Below are positions 6,902 to 14,228 of a stretch of 21,715 nt of DNA, piece by piece. Position 1 is the stretch's first letter, and the number at the start of each line of letters is the position of its first letter. The stretch spans positions 1 through 21,715 of the forward strand of contig DATKIY010000143.1 of NCBI GenBank assembly GCA_035543875.1, written 5' to 3'. Source of the stretch: DATKIY01 sp035543875. Lineage in GTDB: Bacteria > Actinomycetota > Actinomycetes > JAHEKZ01. Both the position numbers and the translations under genes were made by a program. The notes below the pieces were generated by a model, which had not been told where the DNA came from, did no database searches, and saw only the letters and a program-made list of their open reading frames with translations.

Positions 6902-7645
6902 ATGGGCCGTCGTGAGTCAGGGCCGGAGGGATCACGAACCGGGCGTGCATTTCGATGGACGGCCGTTGTCTGGGTACTGCCGCTGCTTGTCGTGGCGTGG
7001 TTCGGGTTGGATGCCGCGCGGCCACCCGCGGCCGACCCCCTCTCGACAACTGAAGAGGCGCTGCAGGCGTCTCCGAGCCCGGCGCAGACAACCACCCCAC
7101 CGCAGCGCGCACGGTCAGCGCGCGCGCTGGATGCCGAATCGGGAGCGACCTCACTGCCCGCTGATCCCAGTATCGAGCCGGTGCTTGTTCTCGGAGACTC
7201 GTTGGCCTTAGGACTTGAGGACTACCTGCCCGGGTTGATGTTGGACCGTCCGTTGACGATGTCCGCCGAAGTCGGGCGGCGGTCGGAGACCAGTCGGGCG
7301 CTCTTGGCGAGCGCGACCACGCCTCAGCCCCCAGTGTGGATCGTCAGTTTGGGCACGAACGACGCCGCGTCGGAATTCGGGTCAGCGGTTGGCTCGATCA
7401 TGGACTTGGCCGGGCCACGACGATGCGTCGTGTGGTTTGACGTCTACCGGCCCAGCGACGAAGACGTCATCAACACTGCTCTCACATCAGCGGCCACGCG
7501 GTACCCAAACCTCCATGTGCTCCCCTGGCACGCCCTAGCCGCTGAACATCCCGAGTGGTTTGGCTGGGATGGCATCCATCCTTCGGAGACGGGCTACATC
7601 GCACGAGCGAACCTGGCAGCGCGAGGCGTCGAGGAGTTCTGCTAG
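6902..7645 (+). CDS. Membrane-anchored SGNH/GDSL hydrolase
   Basis: Protein of 247 residues: a basic N-terminus, one transmembrane segment (about 20-37, WTAVVWVLPLLVVAWFGL), a Pro/Thr/Ser-rich linker to about 90, then an SGNH hydrolase domain outside the membrane. The nucleophile is Ser100 in VLGDSLALG. The oxyanion block is GTND (Gly151-Asp154), and the catalytic Asp and His are in WDGIHPS (Asp223, His226). The likely role is esterase or acetyl-transfer chemistry on cell-envelope sugars; the substrate is unknown. It ends in Cys next to the stop. Its stop codon interlocks with that of the convergent acyltransferase, which itself has an SGNH domain, so the two may act on the same polymer. Confidence 0.88.
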   Translation: MGRRESGPEGSRTGRAFRWTAVVWVLPLLVVAWFGLDAARPPAADPLSTTEEALQASPSPAQTTTPPQRARSARALDAESGATSLPADPSIEPVLVLGDSLALGLEDYLPGLMLDRPLTMSAEVGRRSETSRALLASATTPQPPVWIVSLGTNDAASEFGSAVGSIMDLAGPRRCVVWFDVYRPSDEDVINTALTSAATRYPNLHVLPWHALAAEHPEWFGWDGIHPSETGYIARANLAARGVEEFC

Positions 7646-7664
7646 CTCGGCTCCGAGCTAGCAG
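7639..7664. terminator. Hairpin spanning both stop codons of the convergent SGNH and acyltransferase genes
   Basis: CTGCTAGCTCGG and CCGAGCTAGCAG form a perfect 12-bp inverted repeat with 2 nt between (in practice 11 bp and a GCTC loop). The left arm contains the stop codons of both genes, which share CTAG at 7642-7645. No U-tract follows on either strand, so termination efficiency is uncertain. Confidence 0.6.
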
Positions 7665-9627
7665 ACTCCGTGCCGTCCGTGCTCTCCGGACTCACCGAGC
7701 TCTCCGGCGTTGGTTCGCTCAGCACATCAACAATTGCGGCCGCATAGGCGCGAGCGCCGTCAAGAGTCAGGTGAAACCCATCAGGTTCGAAGTAGTTCCC
7801 ATGACCAGCTGAGATTGAAGACCAGTCGACGACCCGGACGTTGTCGTAGCCGCGGGTGACCTCGTCAATCACCTCATTGCTGTCGTCAATCCACGACCTT
7901 GGCGCGCGAACGTTTACTACTGCGACAAGTGTGCGCCCACTCAGTGCGTCAAGCATGGCGCGCAGGTCCTGCTCGTCGGGAATACCATTCGTGCCGGCTT
8001 GGAACACCACAACGTCGGCCAAGGCGTCGGCGTGTTTTCTTTCTCTGATTCGCTTGAACACGTCGCTTGGGAAACGACCCACCGCAGCATCGACAGTGAC
8101 GCGCGGCAACCGTTCGCGCAGCGCATCCCGTGCGCTCAACATCACCGACTCACCCACGGCCGTGATCGGTTGCCGCAGCAAACTTCCTGGCTGCGCGGTT
8201 CTGCCCGAACGGTTGCCGGACCCTTCGCGAGAACCTTGGTGCCTCGTGTTGCCCGATGGCTGCACCAACGGCTCCGCACCAACGGAGGTGACACCGCCGA
8301 GGTACGTCGTTTCGTCGACAGTCGGAACACTCGCCAATGCAGCGCCTGCGACGAGTAGCAAGGAGAGCGCAGCAGCGATCCCTGCCGTCCAGCCAGACCA
8401 AGCCCGCCCCGTTCGGCGTTGCATGGATTTCATCCAACGCGCAACCGCACCACTACGGACAGGCATCTCGATGAAGCGATAACTCAGCTCGGCCGCCCCC
8501 AACGTCAGCACGATCGACGTCACACCTGCGGCCACTCCGCGGTAAGGCAAATCAAGGTCGGGCCTTGTGACCAAGAAGATCGGCCAGTGCCAGAGGTAAA
8601 TGCCGTACGACCGAGTGCCGAGCCACCTCATGGGCGGGTTGCCTAACGCCGGCCCGAACCACCCACCGGGATGCGCCGCTGCGGCGATCAGAGCCGCCGC
8701 CACGACGCTGACCAGCAGGAATCCTCCACGGAACAGGACGGCTGAGTCTTCGCCGAACGTCATCAGACAGATGCACAGGGCGGCGAGCGCAGCGACTCCG
8801 AAACCGCCATTGACCGCGCGAGCACCTTGCGAGATTCGCGTCGGAAGCTGTCCGGGTCGCCAAACAACGGCGAGTGCAGCACCCAAGAGGATTCCCATCG
8901 CGTGAGTGTCGGTACCGAAGTACAACCGCGCCGTGTCGCCGAAGGCGGGGAGGTTGCCGCTAACGGCCAGCCAGGTCATCCATGCTGTCGATGCCAACGC
9001 CCCCGACAACGCCGTCCAGAACACAGCACGTGAACCCCAGCGATGCCAGACAAACAAAAACACCGCGGGCCAAATCAAGTAGAACTGTTCTTCGATCGCC
9101 AAGGTCCACAGATGTTGCAGCAGCGGCGGTCGACCGCTGATCTCAAAGTAGGACCGCGCGTCCAGCACGTACCACCAGTTGGTGGTGTAGGTGAGTGCCG
9201 CAACGGCGTCCTCACGTAGTTGTGATGCGGCATCCCTTGCGACCGTGAGTGCAAGGAGTGTGCACACAATCAGAACCCCGAACAAAGCCGGCAGCAAGCG
9301 GCGAGCTCGCCTGCGGTAGAAGGCCCCGAACGCAATGCGACCACTGCGTTCGACCTCGACCAGGAGCAGGGTGGTGATCAGAAATCCGCTCAGAACGAAG
9401 AAGACGTCGACGCCCAAGAAACCACCCGGCACGAGCTGCGCAGGTAGATGAAACAGGAGCACCGCAACCACGGCAATCGCCCGAATGCCGTCGAGTCCAG
9501 GAAGGTAGGGCAACCCTCGAGATCGTCCACCCGGAGCGCTGGGCAGCCCGGTCAGAGTCAGCCTGTCGGATGCCCCGGTTGTCGGCGGTTGGGGCGGCGA
9601 TGCTGCCGATGAGATACGAATGACCAC
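7642..9627 (-). CDS. Acyltransferase-3 family membrane protein with C-terminal SGNH domain
   Basis: An OafA-like protein of 661 residues. Residues about 40-395 are the acyltransferase-3 membrane domain with many hydrophobic helices, including the conserved LDGIRAIAVVAVLLFH (His60) and FFVLSGFLIT. A further helix at about 412-433 leads to a Gly/Ser-rich linker and an SGNH-like domain (about 485-637). Such fusions O-acetylate cell-surface polysaccharides or other envelope glycans. In the SGNH part the nucleophile block reads VGESVM (Ser494), with Glu in place of the usual Asp; GTN at 545-547 and PDGFH (Asp616, His619) are kept. The C-terminus is Ser/Glu-rich. GTG at 9627 is 11 nt after cimA with AGGA upstream, so it is probably read through from cimA. 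Confidence 0.9.
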   Translation of the reverse strand: MVIRISSAASPPQPPTTGASDRLTLTGLPSAPGGRSRGLPYLPGLDGIRAIAVVAVLLFHLPAQLVPGGFLGVDVFFVLSGFLITTLLLVEVERSGRIAFGAFYRRRARRLLPALFGVLIVCTLLALTVARDAASQLREDAVAALTYTTNWWYVLDARSYFEISGRPPLLQHLWTLAIEEQFYLIWPAVFLFVWHRWGSRAVFWTALSGALASTAWMTWLAVSGNLPAFGDTARLYFGTDTHAMGILLGAALAVVWRPGQLPTRISQGARAVNGGFGVAALAALCICLMTFGEDSAVLFRGGFLLVSVVAAALIAAAAHPGGWFGPALGNPPMRWLGTRSYGIYLWHWPIFLVTRPDLDLPYRGVAAGVTSIVLTLGAAELSYRFIEMPVRSGAVARWMKSMQRRTGRAWSGWTAGIAAALSLLLVAGAALASVPTVDETTYLGGVTSVGAEPLVQPSGNTRHQGSREGSGNRSGRTAQPGSLLRQPITAVGESVMLSARDALRERLPRVTVDAAVGRFPSDVFKRIRERKHADALADVVVFQAGTNGIPDEQDLRAMLDALSGRTLVAVVNVRAPRSWIDDSNEVIDEVTRGYDNVRVVDWSSISAGHGNYFEPDGFHLTLDGARAYAAAIVDVLSEPTPESSVSPESTDGTESASSEPS

Positions 9628-9638
9628 CGCTCAGCATC

Positions 9639-11240
9639 CTAATCAACCGCATCGGAGCGGCCGGCACGCAGCAAGCCGTAGGTTACGGCCTCCTCCAGCG
9701 CGTTCCACGACGCGGCGATCACATTCTGATGGACACCGATGGTGTCCCATTCGCCCTTGCCATCGGTCGATTCGACAAGGACTCGGGTGACTGCCGCAGT
9801 TCCTTCACCACCCTCAAGGATTCGCACCTTGTAGTCCACCAGCTCGAGGTCGATGATCTCGGGGAAGATCTGGCCAAGGGCAGATCGAAGTGCGTTGTCC
9901 AACGCGTTGACTGGCCCGTTTCCCTCTCCAGTCGCCACGATGCGCTGTCCTGCAGCATGCACCTTGACTGTTGCTTCGCTGGCAATATCGCCATTGGGTC
10001 GCTGCTCGACAATTGTTCGCCATGACTCGACCGTGAAATACCGCCGCGGCTTGCCCGACACCACTTCTTCCAACAACAGCTCAAACGAAGCGTCGGCAGC
10101 CTCGAACGAATACCCGTCAGCCTCCAGTCGTTTGACTCGTTCGACGACTGCACCCAAGGCGACCTGGTCGCCGGACAGGTCATAACCCAGCTCCTTGCCC
10201 TTGAGCTCGATAGACGCCCGTCCCGCCATTTCGGTGACGAGTACGCGCATGTCGTTGCCAACCAGCTCTGGGTCCAGGTGGTTGTACAGATCTGGGGACA
10301 CCCTGATTGCACTGGCATGAAGGCCGGCTTTGTGGGCGAACGCAGAGACACCGACATACGCCTGGTGGGTATTCGGCGCGATGTTCGCGATCTCTGCCAA
10401 TGCATGAGAGACACGCACAAGGTCGGTCAGGCGATCAGCGGGAATCACGCGCATGTCGAGCTTGGTCTCAAGGTTGGCAACCACCGCGAAAAGATCAGCA
10501 TTGCCGGTGCGTTCGCCGTAGCCGTTGGCCGTGCACTGGGCGTGCGTTACACCAGCCTCCACAGCGGCCAGCGTGTTAGCCACGGCGCACGCGGTGTCGT
10601 CCTGGCAATGGATGCCAAGGCGAAACCCCGGCCGACGGGTAACCACGTCTGAAACGGTTCGATAAATCCCCAGAGGGAGCATGCCACCGTTCGTATCGCA
10701 CATCACACCGACGCTTGCCCCAGATTCAAATGCAGCGTCCAAAACCGCAATGCCGTAGTCGTTGTCGTGCCGATGGCCGTCGAAAAAATGCTCAAGGTCT
10801 ATGAAGACGCGGCGGCCTTCTCCCACCAGAAACCGCACGGTGTCGCCGACCATTTCCAGATTTTCCTGCAGCGTCGTCTTCAACGCTTCCGTTACATGGC
10901 GCACATCGGACTTTGCAACCAACGTCACCACCGGCGTCTGCGCCTCGAGCAGCGCAAGAACCTGCGGATCGCTTTCGACGCGCTGCCCTGGACGCCGGGT
11001 GGCGCCGAACGCAACGAGCTGCGCGTGACTCAAACTCAGCTCGGCACGTGCGCGTCGGAAGAACTCGGTGTCCTTGGGAAGAGCGCCGGGCCAGCCACCC
11101 TCGATGAAACCCACACCCAACTGATCAAGAAGTCTGGCGACGGCGAGTTTGTCAGCAACCGAGTAGGTAATGCCTTCCCGCTGTGCGCCATCTCGCAACG
11201 TGGTGTCGTAGACGTGAAAGGCATCAGCCGGGCGACTCAC
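9639..11240 (-). CDS. cimA: (R)-citramalate synthase
   Basis: Condenses pyruvate with acetyl-CoA to citramalate, the first step of the threonine-independent route to 2-oxobutanoate and isoleucine. The 533-residue protein has a TIM barrel with YDTTLRDGAQREG (residues 11-23), the metal loop GIHCQDD (209-215), TANGYGERTGNADL (237-250) and AFAHKAGLHASA. The C-terminal LeuA-type regulatory domain spans about 400-525. The length and the RDGAQREG block favour citramalate synthase over isopropylmalate synthase. The metal loop has His211-Cys-Gln213 where related enzymes have HxH. GTG at 11240 follows AGAGGAG by 7 nt; the ATG at 11294 has no such site. A hairpin-rich leader with a terminator precedes it. 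Confidence 0.9.
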   Translation of the reverse strand: MSRPADAFHVYDTTLRDGAQREGITYSVADKLAVARLLDQLGVGFIEGGWPGALPKDTEFFRRARAELSLSHAQLVAFGATRRPGQRVESDPQVLALLEAQTPVVTLVAKSDVRHVTEALKTTLQENLEMVGDTVRFLVGEGRRVFIDLEHFFDGHRHDNDYGIAVLDAAFESGASVGVMCDTNGGMLPLGIYRTVSDVVTRRPGFRLGIHCQDDTACAVANTLAAVEAGVTHAQCTANGYGERTGNADLFAVVANLETKLDMRVIPADRLTDLVRVSHALAEIANIAPNTHQAYVGVSAFAHKAGLHASAIRVSPDLYNHLDPELVGNDMRVLVTEMAGRASIELKGKELGYDLSGDQVALGAVVERVKRLEADGYSFEAADASFELLLEEVVSGKPRRYFTVESWRTIVEQRPNGDIASEATVKVHAAGQRIVATGEGNGPVNALDNALRSALGQIFPEIIDLELVDYKVRILEGGEGTAAVTRVLVESTDGKGEWDTIGVHQNVIAASWNALEEAVTYGLLRAGRSDAVD

Positions 11241-11301
11241 CGTTTGGCTCCTCTTCGTAGCTATCGTGCGAATTCTCTGCGTCTGTGCGGTCACTGAAAT
11301 G

Positions 11302-11328
11302 AAAAAACCTCTCGTGGGAACGAGAGGT
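11302..11328 (-). terminator. Rho-independent terminator ahead of cimA
   Basis: On the minus strand ACCTCTCGT, loop TCCC and ACGAGAGGT form a perfect 9-bp stem that runs into a T-tract (six T's including the last paired base). It lies 115 nt after the ilvE stop and 60 nt before the cimA start. It either simply ends ilvE mRNA or works as an attenuator for cimA. Confidence 0.85.
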
Positions 11329-11329
11329 C

Positions 11330-11354
11330 AGCGCGCCAGCAGGACTGACGCGCT
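11330..11354 (-). promoter_or_regulatory. Hairpin stacked on the cimA leader terminator
   Basis: AGCGCGTCAG and CTGGCGCGCT form a 10-bp stem (one G-U pair) with a 5-nt loop. It begins inside the stop codon of a tiny upstream ORF and ends 1 nt before the terminator stem, so a ribosome at that stop codon would prevent it from folding. Confidence 0.5.
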
Positions 11355-11379
11355 AGTAAATAATGTCGAAGTGCTTCAT
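11353..11379 (-). CDS. Possible cimA leader peptide MKHFDIIY
   Basis: Eight codons ending in tandem isoleucine codons (ATT ATT), Tyr and TAG. An in-frame ATG six codons earlier (11397) would give MWHTAPMKHFDIIY. Neither start has a ribosome binding site; a weak box, CACACT, lies 6 nt before the shorter start, as in the leaderless genes of this window. The Ile codons fit a gene of isoleucine synthesis, and two hairpins follow directly. This is a hypothesis: an ORF this short can occur by chance. Confidence 0.3.
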   Translation of the reverse strand: MKHFDIIY

Positions 11380-11442
11380 CGGGGCAGTGTGCCACATGTT
11401 CAGGCCATGGTGATCGAACTTTTCTTCTCCGCCGACGCTCGG

Positions 11443-12534
11443 TTACGGGACGAGCGAAACCATCCAACCGTGTTGATCATCGATGCGACCATGCTGAAGG
11501 TCCAGCAGATGTTGGCGGAGGCGCAGCGTGATGGGTCCTGGGCTCCCGTCACCAACAGCCCAGAATGTGTGCGCTGACTTAACGTGACCGACTGGAGTGA
11601 TCACAGCCGCGGTTCCACAGGCGAAGACCTCACTGATGGTTCCATCGGCGTTGCCCTGCTGCCACTGTTCGACACTGACCCGCTCTTCACTGGCGGCAAT
11701 TCCTAGGTCGTCGGCCACCATCAACAAGGAGTCTCGGGTGATCCCTGGGAGAAGAGCCCCGGTCAACGTGGGCGTGACAAGCCGAGCGTTCTCGCCCTCG
11801 CCGTAGACGAAGTACAGATTCATGCCGCCCATCTCTTCGATCCAACGGCGCTCTGTGGCATCGAGCCACACCACCTGGTCGCAGCCCTGATCAGCGGCTT
11901 GCGCCTGGGCAATGAGTGAAGCTGCGTAGTTACCAGCGCATTTGGCCTCGCCTGTGCCACCTGGCGCGGCTCGCACATACTCGGTGGACAACCACACCGA
12001 TACTGGTTTGACCCCACCTGGAAAATACGCACCGGCAGGTGAAGCGATGAGTAGGAACAGATACGAGTTCGCCGGCTTGACGCCTAGCCCGACCTCTGAG
12101 GAGAACATGAAGGGGCGCAGGTAAAGGCTCATCTCAGGATCCTTGGGGACCCACGCCTGGTCTTGCTGCACGAGGGCGGAGATCGACTCAAGGAACAGTT
12201 CCTCCGGTAGCGCCGGCATGGCCAACCGGGCAGCGGACCGCGCAAACCTGCGAGCGTTCATCTCAGGACGGAAGGTTCCGATCGACCCATTTTCGCGCGC
12301 GTATGCCTTAAGGCCCTCGAAGATCTCCTGGCCGTAGTGGAGCGCCATCGTCGCCGGATCTAGCTGTAGCGGTCCATACGGAACCAGTTGCGCGTCATGC
12401 CATCCGCGACCTTCAGTCCACTCGATGGTCACCATGTGATCGGTGAAATGGCGCCCGAACCCTGGATCGGCCACGATGGCAGCCCGCTGGCTGTCAGGCA
12501 GCGGCTGCGTGGTGGGCTTGAGCGCGATAGGCAT
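11443..12534 (-). CDS. ilvE: Branched-chain amino acid aminotransferase
   Basis: Fold-type IV PLP enzyme that exchanges amino groups between glutamate and the 2-oxo acids of valine, leucine and isoleucine, the last step for all three. The 363 residues match the actinobacterial long form. Visible are LHYGQEIFEGLKAY (65-78), the PLP lysine Lys198 in GGTGEAKCAGNYA, the block EEMGGMN and a C-terminal GTAAVITPVG. The start is ATG at 12534. The nearest AGG is 12 nt upstream, and TAACGT lies exactly 6 nt before the ATG, so a leaderless message is more likely. The gene follows the VOC gene by 75 nt. Its mRNA would run into the terminator ahead of cimA. Confidence 0.96.
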   Translation of the reverse strand: MPIALKPTTQPLPDSQRAAIVADPGFGRHFTDHMVTIEWTEGRGWHDAQLVPYGPLQLDPATMALHYGQEIFEGLKAYARENGSIGTFRPEMNARRFARSAARLAMPALPEELFLESISALVQQDQAWVPKDPEMSLYLRPFMFSSEVGLGVKPANSYLFLLIASPAGAYFPGGVKPVSVWLSTEYVRAAPGGTGEAKCAGNYAASLIAQAQAADQGCDQVVWLDATERRWIEEMGGMNLYFVYGEGENARLVTPTLTGALLPGITRDSLLMVADDLGIAASEERVSVEQWQQGNADGTISEVFACGTAAVITPVGHVKSAHTFWAVGDGSPGPITLRLRQHLLDLQHGRIDDQHGWMVSLVP

Positions 12535-12540
12535 GGATTG

Positions 12541-12546
12541 ACGTTA
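12541..12546 (-). promoter_or_regulatory. Candidate -10 box of ilvE
   Basis: TAACGT on the minus strand ends 6 nt before the ATG, which places the start of transcription on the start codon. No clear -35 was found. Confidence 0.45.
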
Positions 12547-12609
12547 CCTCGTGATCTTCACTTGCCGCCCGTCGGTATCCGACGATTCGCTCAGTTAGCC
12601 GATCGGCTG

Positions 12610-13047
12610 TCAGTTCTTCTTGAGCTCCTCAGCGAGCATCACGAGGATGCCGCTGGGACCGCGGACGTAGGTGAGCTTGTAGACGTCCTCAAAGGTCGCC
12701 ACGCCGCGGAGTGGAAGGCATCCGTGTCTCGCCGCTATCTCGAGAGCTTTGTCGATGTCGTCGACTGAGAAGGCCACCCGGTGCATGCCAATCTCGTTGG
12801 GACGAGTGGGCTCCGACTCGATCGCCTGGGGGTGAAGGTACCCGAAGAGCTCTAGGCGACCATGACCGTCGGGCGTCTGGAGCATCGCAATGTTGGCGTG
12901 GTTGCCATCAAGGCCGACGGCGGTGTCGGTCCACTCACCGCTGACCGTGTCACGACCGATGACCGTAAGACCGAGATCGGTGAAGAACGAGATCGCTGCT
13001 TCGAGGTCGCGAACGGCGATGCCGACGTTCTCAAGTTTGATGGACAT
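12610..13047 (-). CDS. VOC (glyoxalase/dioxygenase fold) family protein
   Basis: Small protein of 145 residues with two beta-alpha-beta-beta-beta units of the vicinal oxygen chelate superfamily. The first unit begins KLENVGIAVRDLEAAISFF and the second MHRVAFSVDDIDKALE. Typical metal ligands are partly present: His in GMHRV, Glu in RLELFGY and Glu in MLAEEL. The usual first ligand, a His before VGIAV, is Asn here. It resembles methylmalonyl-CoA epimerases and unassigned glyoxalase-like proteins; the substrate is unknown. It lies between leuB and ilvE on the same strand, so a link to branched-chain metabolism is possible but unproven. No ribosome binding site is seen, and TAGCAT lies 7 nt before the ATG. 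Confidence 0.85.
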   Translation of the reverse strand: MSIKLENVGIAVRDLEAAISFFTDLGLTVIGRDTVSGEWTDTAVGLDGNHANIAMLQTPDGHGRLELFGYLHPQAIESEPTRPNEIGMHRVAFSVDDIDKALEIAARHGCLPLRGVATFEDVYKLTYVRGPSGILVMLAEELKKN

Positions 13048-13054
13048 TCGTTGA

Positions 13055-13060
13055 ATGCTA
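13055..13060 (-). promoter_or_regulatory. Candidate -10 box of the VOC gene
   Basis: TAGCAT on the minus strand ends 7 nt before the ATG at 13047, in a 63-nt gap after leuB with no ribosome binding site. It fits a leaderless start. Confidence 0.4.
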
Positions 13061-13110
13061 CCGATCCGGCGGGAATAGATCCGGACGGTGGCAAGCTTGT
13101 CGTATCCGCC

Positions 13111-14157
13111 CTAGCCGACGGCAGCAGCGAGCGCGTCGCCCACCTCGCTGGTGGTCCGGGTCGTGGACCCCCTGGCCGAAAGGTCAGCAGCAACTGCCGC
13201 CTCTATCTGCGCCGCCGCTTGTGGCATTTTCAGGTGATCGAGCAACAAGGCGATGGACAAGACGGTTGCCGTCGGGTCCGCTTTACTTTGGCCAGCGATA
13301 TCTGGGGCGGACCCATGGACCGGCTCGAACATGCTCGGGTTGTTGCCACTTACGTCAAGGTTCCCGCTGGCCGCTCGGCCGATTCCGCCGGCTATGGCTG
13401 CGCCGATGTCGGTGATGATGTCGCCGAAGAGGTTGTCGGTGACGACGACGTCAAACCGCTCGGGGTTCGTGACGAAGAACATGCTGGCTGCGTCGACGTG
13501 CTGGTACTCGGTCTGCACGTCCGAGAACTCGCTCGCTACCGCGTTGAACGTTCTTGTCCAGAGGTCGCCTGCGTGCGTCAACACGTTGTTCTTGTGCACG
13601 AGACACAGACGTCGGCGCGGCCGAGCCTGAGCTCGCTCAAACGCGTTTCGTATGACGCGCTCAACACCGAACGCGGTATTCAGTGACTCCTCGGTGGCGA
13701 CCTCGTGCCTCGTGCCCTTGCGCAGGCTGCCACCCGATCCGGCGTACGGTCCTTCGGTGCCTTCGCGTACGACGACCATGTCGATATCCCCTGGCCCTTT
13801 GCCAGCAAGGGGGGTACTTACGCCGGGGTAAAGCTTGACCGGGCGAAGATTCACGTGGTGATCGAGTTCGAAGCGAAGTCGCAGCAGGAGACCGCGCTCC
13901 AGCACCCCACTTGGCACAGATGGGTCGCCTACTGCCCCCAGGACGATGGCGTCGTGGGCGCGTAACTCAGCCAGCACTGAGTCCGGCAGCGTCTCCCCCG
14001 ACGCATGCCAGCGTCGCGCGCCGAGGTCGTACTCGGTCCGTTCGAACTTCGTGCCATGTGCGGGAGCCACCGCGTCCAACACTTTCAAGCCCTCGGCGAC
14101 AACCTCGGGACCGATTCCATCGCCGCCGATGACGGCCAGTTGGATGCTGCGTGACAT
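13111..14157 (-). CDS. leuB: 3-isopropylmalate dehydrogenase
   Basis: NAD-dependent oxidative decarboxylase of 348 residues that turns 3-isopropylmalate into the precursor of 2-oxoisocaproate in leucine synthesis. It may also act on methylmalate in the citramalate route. It begins IQLAVIGGDGIGPEVV, then has the substrate arginines in the region RLRFELDHHVNLRP (93-106) and Arg131, GTEGPYAG, catalytic Lys189 in HKNNVL, the metal aspartates in TDNLFGDIITD (Asp241, Asp246, Asp250), and the NAD loop FEPVHGSAPDIAG. ATG at 14157 is chosen because TACCCT lies 6 nt upstream and the protein then starts at the conserved strand; an upstream in-frame codon at 14178 would add seven residues. It is 71 nt after serA. 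Confidence 0.96.
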   Translation of the reverse strand: MSRSIQLAVIGGDGIGPEVVAEGLKVLDAVAPAHGTKFERTEYDLGARRWHASGETLPDSVLAELRAHDAIVLGAVGDPSVPSGVLERGLLLRLRFELDHHVNLRPVKLYPGVSTPLAGKGPGDIDMVVVREGTEGPYAGSGGSLRKGTRHEVATEESLNTAFGVERVIRNAFERAQARPRRRLCLVHKNNVLTHAGDLWTRTFNAVASEFSDVQTEYQHVDAASMFFVTNPERFDVVVTDNLFGDIITDIGAAIAGGIGRAASGNLDVSGNNPSMFEPVHGSAPDIAGQSKADPTATVLSIALLLDHLKMPQAAAQIEAAVAADLSARGSTTRTTSEVGDALAAAVG

Positions 14158-14163
14158 GCGCTC

Positions 14164-14169
14164 AGGGTA
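14164..14169 (-). promoter_or_regulatory. Candidate -10 box of leuB
   Basis: TACCCT (the same hexamer as before the FAH gene) ends 6 nt before the leuB ATG on the minus strand, with no ribosome binding site between. It fits a leaderless start; the -35 is not recognisable. Confidence 0.45.
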
Positions 14170-14228
14170 CGAGGGCAACGCTACGCATGCCTCCGCCGTC
14201 TCACTGGCTGGACGACCAGCGGTTCTCG

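Noticed and set aside
9719..10420. Minus-strand open frame of 233 codons inside cimA in another frame
   Set aside because: Ser/Arg/Trp-rich translation without a ribosome binding site; a shadow of the clearly conserved cimA frame.
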